Below, piece by piece: positions 59,375 through 64,000 of a DNA stretch of 64,000 nucleotides (position 1 is its first letter; every line of letters begins with the position of its first letter). A program made the translations under genes and the position numbers. The notes below the pieces were generated by a model, which worked only from the letters and a program-made list of their open reading frames with translations, did no database searches and was not told the DNA's origin. Origin of the DNA: Ustilago trichophora (lineage: Eukaryota; Basidiomycota; Ustilaginomycetes; Ustilaginales; Ustilaginaceae); NCBI GenBank assembly GCA_900323505.1, contig OOIN01000041.1, forward strand, positions 124,001 to 188,000, in the 5' to 3' direction.

Positions 59375-61369
59375 TCAGCTCAAACAATCCGAGAGCTTAA
59401 CTTCAAGCTCATTGCCCAGTTGCAGCTCAAACTTGGAAAACGTCTCGAGAATCTCTCGCATCGAATCTGTCAAGCTCCGATCTACGCTTTCTGCTCCGCT
59501 GGTCTTCCAAGCTTCCCTCAACTTCTGCTGCTGTTGTTGTTGTTGGCTGTTTGCGTTGATGCTACTTTTCTCGGCTTCGGGGCCGTCAGCTTGCTGTAGG
59601 TTCTTGTTGCTGGTACCGTTGTTGAGCTGTGCTTCGAGTCTTTCCAGCTTATCATCGATTTCGATGGCGCGCTGTTCGAGGTCGAGCCCAAACCGGCGGA
59701 TTTCGCTATCCAGATCCACCATCGCCATCAACACCCGCTTGATGTCCTTCTGCACTGTTCCGTATGGATCCTCACCAAGGCTGTGACACAGTAGCTCTTT
59801 GAGGGCCAACACTGCACTCACGGTACGCGCTGCATCACGTCCGACGATCGAGCCTGCGTCGCATGCTGGTGATTCTCCGAACAACGCTTGTCGTCGTCGT
59901 GGTCCAAACAGCACATGCTTCGCATCCGCAGGTAACAGCTTCCACCCAATCGTCACAACGCCGGTGATGACCTTCGTAAGGCTCTGGACACTCAGCAAGG
60001 ATGATGGGTTTGCTGCTGGCTTGACTGCCTTGGCACTACCGGCGCTAGAGCTTCCAGTTGCTGCAGGGGTTTGTGTTGGGGCAGCGCCTTCCTTTGGTGC
60101 GGTTTGACCGGCTGCCAATTGGTCCCAGATCGTGGATGTGGATTGTGTGTTGCTCTTTTGTTGCTGCTGTTGGACGGTCTGCTGCGATGCTGGTTGTGCT
60201 GAGGGTTGGCTTGCAGGCACCGGTTGACCTCGTCGAACGACAAATTGCTTCTGTGCGTCGAGCAATGCCAGACATCGATCCCTGATATGCGTCCAAGCCG
60301 CGATGTCAGAGTTGACATCTCGATAGATACCAGCTCGGCTCTCCTTGTCGCCCGCACTGAGACGGGCCAGCTCCGAGAAGGCATGATTCGAAAAGAAGAC
60401 GATCGGCTCGTCGATCCCGTCCAAAAGCAGCCGATTCGGGTTCTTGGCGTACTTGCTGAGCGCCGCAAGTGGATGCGAGAGATACACATCCAACAGCAGA
60501 TACGCCGTCTCTACCGCACACACAGCGGCAATGCTGAACAGAGTAGCACGGATGGACACGTCAAAGTAACCGAACTCGACGCGGAACGATGGCACCAGCA
60601 ATCTTCGCATCAGTCCTCGGGAACCCAGTACGAGCAGCACTGCGCTCCACATTCGAATGCGGATAATGCTGTACAGTACGAGACTCGATGTCGATGCCAG
60701 GGCTGCGGCAGCCACTGCTTTGGGAAGTCGAGAGCCAAACGCGGTGACTACCCGGTCCTTGATCGTTAGATTGGCGTCGGAAGCCAACACTGCTGCATCG
60801 AAGACAGGTGCTGCGGCTGTTTCAGGCGATGGTAGGCATCGGAAGAAGATCGAGTAGAAAGCTCCGAGGACAGCCGAGTGACCAACGAGATAGAGGAACC
60901 GTTCGTTGAGGTAGAAAGAGCCATGCGACTCGACCCAGATTTGAGGGCCCCATCCACCCGACTGCGAAGTGAGAAGTGCTGCATAGCCGAGTGCCAGGAT
61001 GATGAAGGCGGCGATGTGTTGATAGATCGAGTACAGTGTGGATGCGTCCGAGAGCGCTGCCGAGAATTGCTGGGCTTTGGAAGACGCCAATCGAGCAGGT
61101 GGAGTAGTAACCCTTGAAAGATTTCGCTTTCGCCTAGCCAGCAGAGGCAAGACACCAAAACCGAACGACGTCAAGCTAACAACAACGGTGAGTGGCGACG
61201 CGAGTGCCAGAGAGACGATCTTGAGAAGTGCTGATGTCAAGAACAGGTGCCATGCAATCGCAGCCAAGAGGAACGCTCTCATCTGTCGTGGTTGCAAGGC
61301 AATCTTGACCACATCGCGATACTTGGACGGCAACTGCGCCTGAGGCACAGCCGCGAGACCAGATGGCAT
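59375..61369 (-). CDS. NDC1: Transmembrane nucleoporin NDC1
   Basis: 664 residues from the ATG at 61369 (MPSGLAAVPQ); no earlier in-frame ATG was found nearby. Six hydrophobic spans are visible in the first 310 residues, starting at RAFLLAAIAWHLFLTSALL and ending at FSIAAVCAVETAYLLLDVYL. They are followed by the cytosolic half with the family motif LSHPLAALSKYAKNPNRLLLDGI and FSNHAFSELARLS. A Gln/Ala/Pro-rich linker (polyQ near 60165) and a C-terminal conserved block (VSAVLALKELLCHSLGEDPYGTVQKDIKRVLMAMVDLDSEI) complete it. NDC1 (Cut11 in fission yeast) anchors nuclear pore complexes and spindle pole bodies in the nuclear membrane. A second Gln-rich run (59525-59552) lies near the end. It is divergent from the mitoribosomal gene and probably unrelated to the PKS genes around it. 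Confidence 0.85.
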   Translation of the reverse strand: MPSGLAAVPQAQLPSKYRDVVKIALQPRQMRAFLLAAIAWHLFLTSALLKIVSLALASPLTVVVSLTSFGFGVLPLLARRKRNLSRVTTPPARLASSKAQQFSAALSDASTLYSIYQHIAAFIILALGYAALLTSQSGGWGPQIWVESHGSFYLNERFLYLVGHSAVLGAFYSIFFRCLPSPETAAAPVFDAAVLASDANLTIKDRVVTAFGSRLPKAVAAAALASTSSLVLYSIIRIRMWSAVLLVLGSRGLMRRLLVPSFRVEFGYFDVSIRATLFSIAAVCAVETAYLLLDVYLSHPLAALSKYAKNPNRLLLDGIDEPIVFFSNHAFSELARLSAGDKESRAGIYRDVNSDIAAWTHIRDRCLALLDAQKQFVVRRGQPVPASQPSAQPASQQTVQQQQQKSNTQSTSTIWDQLAAGQTAPKEGAAPTQTPAATGSSSAGSAKAVKPAANPSSLLSVQSLTKVITGVVTIGWKLLPADAKHVLFGPRRRQALFGESPACDAGSIVGRDAARTVSAVLALKELLCHSLGEDPYGTVQKDIKRVLMAMVDLDSEIRRFGLDLEQRAIEIDDKLERLEAQLNNGTSNKNLQQADGPEAEKSSINANSQQQQQQQKLREAWKTSGAESVDRSLTDSMREILETFSKFELQLGNELEVKLSDCLS

Positions 61370-61900
61370 CGCCTCGATCACTTTTGCGAAATTGTCGAAA
61401 AAGCCTCGATGGCTTGGACCCGAGCTCGTGAGATGGTGAAGGAGAGTAAGAGAAGGTGTTGTTGTGTTGATGTTGATTTGACCTTTTTGTGTGACTTTTT
61501 CTTGCCATTTTCGCCGTGTGGAGTTGACAGCAAGTCTCGTTCTTCTTCTCGCGCGAGTTAGACTGCATCCAGGCCAAAATTATTTAATTGATGCTTGGAC
61601 AACTCTGTGCCCGTGATCACCCTTGAGCAGCAGCAGCAGCAGCAGCAGCAGCACTCTTTCCGCCTTTCCCTTCTTCCGAGGAAAAAAAAAAAGTAATTGG
61701 CAAAGCACTCACTCTGTCTGGCTGTGAGCTGTTGGCGAACTTCTTCCCAAGGCATCCAAAGTCAAGATTCCGATCCTTCTCATTCTTGTCTGTTGGAAAA
61801 AGATCAACATCGTCACTTCGCTCACCACCATCTTTCACCTATCCTGATCATCCAGCTCCAACAGTGCTTCGCAGCACAGACATCGCATATCTCTTCAGCC
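61370..61900. promoter_or_regulatory. Divergent region, NDC1 / mitoribosomal protein
   Basis: About 530 nt. It holds a GCA triplet repeat (about 61626-61652) and an A-tract (about 61682-61692), both upstream of the mitoribosomal start. No gene is called. Confidence 0.5.
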
Positions 61901-62833
61901 ATGGTCGTCGCTCCTCTCGTCCGTTCGGGACGTCTCGCTTCCCGCGCTCTGCGCACAGCTGCCTCCACCAGCGCTGCTTCGTCCTCCATCGCATCCTCGT
62001 CCAACAGCCGCAGGAACCTTCACACCTGTCCACCAACACCCGAGGTTCTCTCCGACGGTTGCGCTCCCTTCCTGTCCGACTCCACGATCAAGCAGATCTC
62101 GCAGGGATGGCAAGGTGGCCTCCTCGACCTTCTCAACCACGAGGTCCGTGACACCGAGTTTGCTTCCTCCTCCATCGTAGAGACCGTCATTGGTCTGTCT
62201 CAGAACCGCGAAAAGATCCTCGCCTTCAACTACGCCTCGCAGGCACTCAACAACAGCTTCTTCCTCTCCACCTTGGCACCCCAGGACAAGTTGCGCAACC
62301 CTACACCGCTTCCCAAGCTCGCCACTGCCATCTCGAAAAGCTTTGGCAGCTTCCCCGAAATGTGCCTCGCCTTCTCCTCTGCAGCCTACGGTATGGCCGG
62401 CTCCGGCTGGGTCTGGCTCGTCACCGACCAGCACAGGAACCTCGGTGTCGTCCCCACTTTCGGCTCCGGTACCGTCATCGTCCAGAACCGTCTTCAGCAA
62501 GGCAAGCACTTCCTCCTCCCCAGCATCAACGACCAGTCCACCGGCTCCCCACACGGTGCCAACAACAACACCACCAACTCGTCCTCATCTTCGCCATCCG
62601 AACGCCCATCTCGCCCCGCTGACTCGCTCTTCGGCGGCCTCGGCATCTCGGATAAGGTCGGCAAGGAGCTCTACCCACTCCTCAACATCAGCGTCCACGA
62701 GCACGCCTGGTTGAACGACTACGGCATCATGGGCAAGGAGGAGTATCTCACCCGCTTCTGGAACTGCGTCAACTGGGACAAGGTCGAGGAACGCTTCGAG
62801 TCGTACTGCCCTCAGTCGTCGCGATACCTTTGA
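61901..62833 (+). CDS. Mitochondrial small-subunit ribosomal protein with SOD fold (mS42/mS43 type)
   Basis: 310 residues from the ATG at 61901, beginning with a basic, Ser/Ala-rich presequence (VRSGRLASRALRTAAS). The body matches the Fe/Mn superoxide dismutase fold: LAFNYASQALNNSFFLSTLAP, SFGSFPEMCLAFSSAAYGMAGSGWVWLV, and ISVHEHAWLNDYG...YLTRFWNCVNWDKV. The metal-binding His of the second helix is N118 here (FNHSFF becomes LNNSFF), and the DVWEHAY motif is SVHEHAW, so the Asp ligand is missing. Loss of ligands with fold retention is the mark of the mitoribosomal paralogues (yeast Mrp1/Rsm26), which sit in the small subunit. SOD activity is therefore not expected. A Ser/Asn-rich insertion (about 208-232) is lineage-specific. 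Confidence 0.88.
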   Translation: MVVAPLVRSGRLASRALRTAASTSAASSSIASSSNSRRNLHTCPPTPEVLSDGCAPFLSDSTIKQISQGWQGGLLDLLNHEVRDTEFASSSIVETVIGLSQNREKILAFNYASQALNNSFFLSTLAPQDKLRNPTPLPKLATAISKSFGSFPEMCLAFSSAAYGMAGSGWVWLVTDQHRNLGVVPTFGSGTVIVQNRLQQGKHFLLPSINDQSTGSPHGANNNTTNSSSSSPSERPSRPADSLFGGLGISDKVGKELYPLLNISVHEHAWLNDYGIMGKEEYLTRFWNCVNWDKVEERFESYCPQSSRYL

Positions 62834-63197
62834 ACCAGCTAACACACCCCTATCGACTCGACATCGACAAAAAAACAAAATCACACGCATGACACGCTGA
62901 AAACGCCATACTCTTGGAGCATCAGACGCCCATCGCAAGTCAAGTCGATTCGTAGACCCAGCAAGGTCACGAAGCGACGTGGGTCCCGACCATTGTACAC
63001 TACTTACACCATTCAATGCAGCACGGTCTGCTGCCCATTATACGATCATAGAACTTGGCCATATTTCTTCGTTTGTCAGCATCATCAGAAAGGGGAATAC
63101 GAAGTTATGAACAGGCAGGAAGGAAAGAAGCGAGAATCCTACAACAGCACAAGTTCGGCTTGCGCAGAGAAGGCAATCATGACGATGCAGTGTCGCC
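62834..63197. other. Convergent intergenic region
   Basis: 364 nt between the mitoribosomal gene and the PKS fragment. Nothing recognised. Confidence 0.5.
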
Positions 63198-64000
63198 TCA
63201 TTGGGCGCTGGCGATCACAAGGTCAAGAGCAGGTGCGAGGCAAGTCCAATGATCGCCGCTTACCTCGTGGAAGACGAGGCTGGTCGAGGTGGACCAGAAG
63301 GATTGCCAGTCCTGCTCATTGGCCATGACACCCTTCAGCTTCGAGTGATCCGTCGCATTGACGACCATGACCTTTGCTGGCTTTCGATCGGTCGCCTGGA
63401 ATGCGAGGCAGCGGTACTCTGGCAGACTCAGTGCACATGATCGGAAATGCTCGCGGACCGTGTTGGACGTGATCCTGCTCAGCATCTCGTTCAGAGTATC
63501 CGTCGGAAGCGGCTTGATCTGTCGTGGACTCGGCGTATCGATCAAGCCAAGAAAAGCTACTTCGTGACCAGCCGACAGCAGACGACGAGCGACTTCGAGG
63601 GCAAAGACGCCTCCGATGCTCCAGCCAGCGAGCTTGTAAGGTCCGCACGTCTGAACGTGACACAGCATCTCGATGTAGCGATCGACCAGCTCGGCTATGC
63701 CTCGACTCCACGCTCCAATCTGTCCGAGGTAAGGCGAGTCAAAGCCGTAGACTGAGAGCGAGTTCGCCTCGTGATTGTTCTTCAGGTATACTTGAGCGGT
63801 GCCAGTGCCATCAGGGAAAAGGAAGAGAACGTTGTGGCCCTCGAAATGCCTCAGTTGAGGTCCACTGATGTGAAGCGGCGCTGAGTATGAGAAGCGCCGG
63901 TTGGGATTGGTGAGCACGTCCATGGGCGAGTCGCATCGAGCCTCGTGAGTTGCTCGCACCGGTGCTGCGTGGGATTTGACCTTCTCCGAGATCCCAGTGT
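63198..64000 (-). CDS. C-terminal thioesterase of a second polyketide synthase (partial)
   Basis: The frame is open from the stop at 63198 to the window edge at 64000, so the true start lies beyond the right edge; a GTG near 63959 is only an internal codon. About 267 residues are visible. The alpha/beta-hydrolase thioesterase has LFLFPDGTGTAQVYL, the nucleophile elbow AGWSIGG, an LIDTPSP Asp region and a C-terminal GDHWT His, so the Ser-Asp-His triad looks complete. It is similar in layout to the thioesterase of the 46.2-52.7 kb synthase (PDGSG, GWSFGG, LDTPCP), but only distantly in sequence. No ACP is in view. It would release the polyketide by hydrolysis or cyclisation. Domain content upstream cannot be judged. 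Confidence 0.85.
   Translation of the reverse strand, partial: TGISEKVKSHAAPVRATHEARCDSPMDVLTNPNRRFSYSAPLHISGPQLRHFEGHNVLFLFPDGTGTAQVYLKNNHEANSLSVYGFDSPYLGQIGAWSRGIAELVDRYIEMLCHVQTCGPYKLAGWSIGGVFALEVARRLLSAGHEVAFLGLIDTPSPRQIKPLPTDTLNEMLSRITSNTVREHFRSCALSLPEYRCLAFQATDRKPAKVMVVNATDHSKLKGVMANEQDWQSFWSTSTSLVFHEVSGDHWTCLAPALDLVIASAQ

Noticed and set aside
63957..63959. Start codon for the right-edge thioesterase ORF
   Set aside because: The codon is GTG and the frame continues open to the window edge; the gene is truncated by the window.

Overview
The window looks like nuclear DNA of a smut fungus (Ustilaginomycotina; Ustilago/Sporisorium-like). Genes are long and almost intron-free, and only two of the 22 called genes clearly need an intron. 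Intergenic DNA is full of pyrimidine tracts, GA/CA/GTT microsatellites and long homopolymers. The proteins are typical fungal housekeeping families with long low-complexity Ser/Pro/Gln tails. I see no rRNA, confident tRNA, CRISPR array, transposon or viral sequence.

Layout. 0-6.4 kb: a Cwc21-type SR splicing factor, a C2-domain (Fic1-like) protein and a ubiquitin-like/WLM metalloprotease. 8.4-18.1 kb: an ACAD11-like acyl-CoA dehydrogenase with a peroxisomal C-terminus, an SSU1-like transporter, MCM7 and an unusual extended Rab GTPase. 18.1-23.1 kb: a 5-kb divergent region without a convincing gene. 23.1-27.2 kb: 1-Cys peroxiredoxin (one intron), AMMECR1 protein, TspO (one intron). 27.5-45.6 kb: VIP1/Asp1 inositol pyrophosphate kinase, IVY1-like I-BAR protein, RTC3-like SBDS-fold protein, SNF5/Sfh1 subunit, mitochondrial aspartyl-tRNA synthetase, paxillin-like LIM protein and an unknown, probably mitochondrial protein.

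46.2-64 kb is the most interesting part. A 2183-residue non-reducing-type polyketide synthase keeps its SAT, two ACPs and thioesterase, but its ketosynthase has lost all three catalytic residues, its acyltransferase is shortened and its product-template domain lacks a recognisable catalytic His. Next to it is a large Zn2Cys6 regulator with a 52-residue loop inside the zinc cluster. After two housekeeping genes (nucleoporin NDC1 and an SOD-fold mitoribosomal protein), the thioesterase end of a second polyketide synthase runs off the right edge. A plausible but unproven reading is a polyketide locus in which the degenerate synthase serves as a loading, carrier and release partner in trans for the second one.

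Most neighbours are independent housekeeping genes in divergent or convergent pairs. Regulatory hints are MCB/E2F-like sites upstream of MCM7, a TATA-like inverted repeat and a start-overlapping uORF at the first PKS, and a TACTGTAC-type palindrome that recurs in many intergenic regions.
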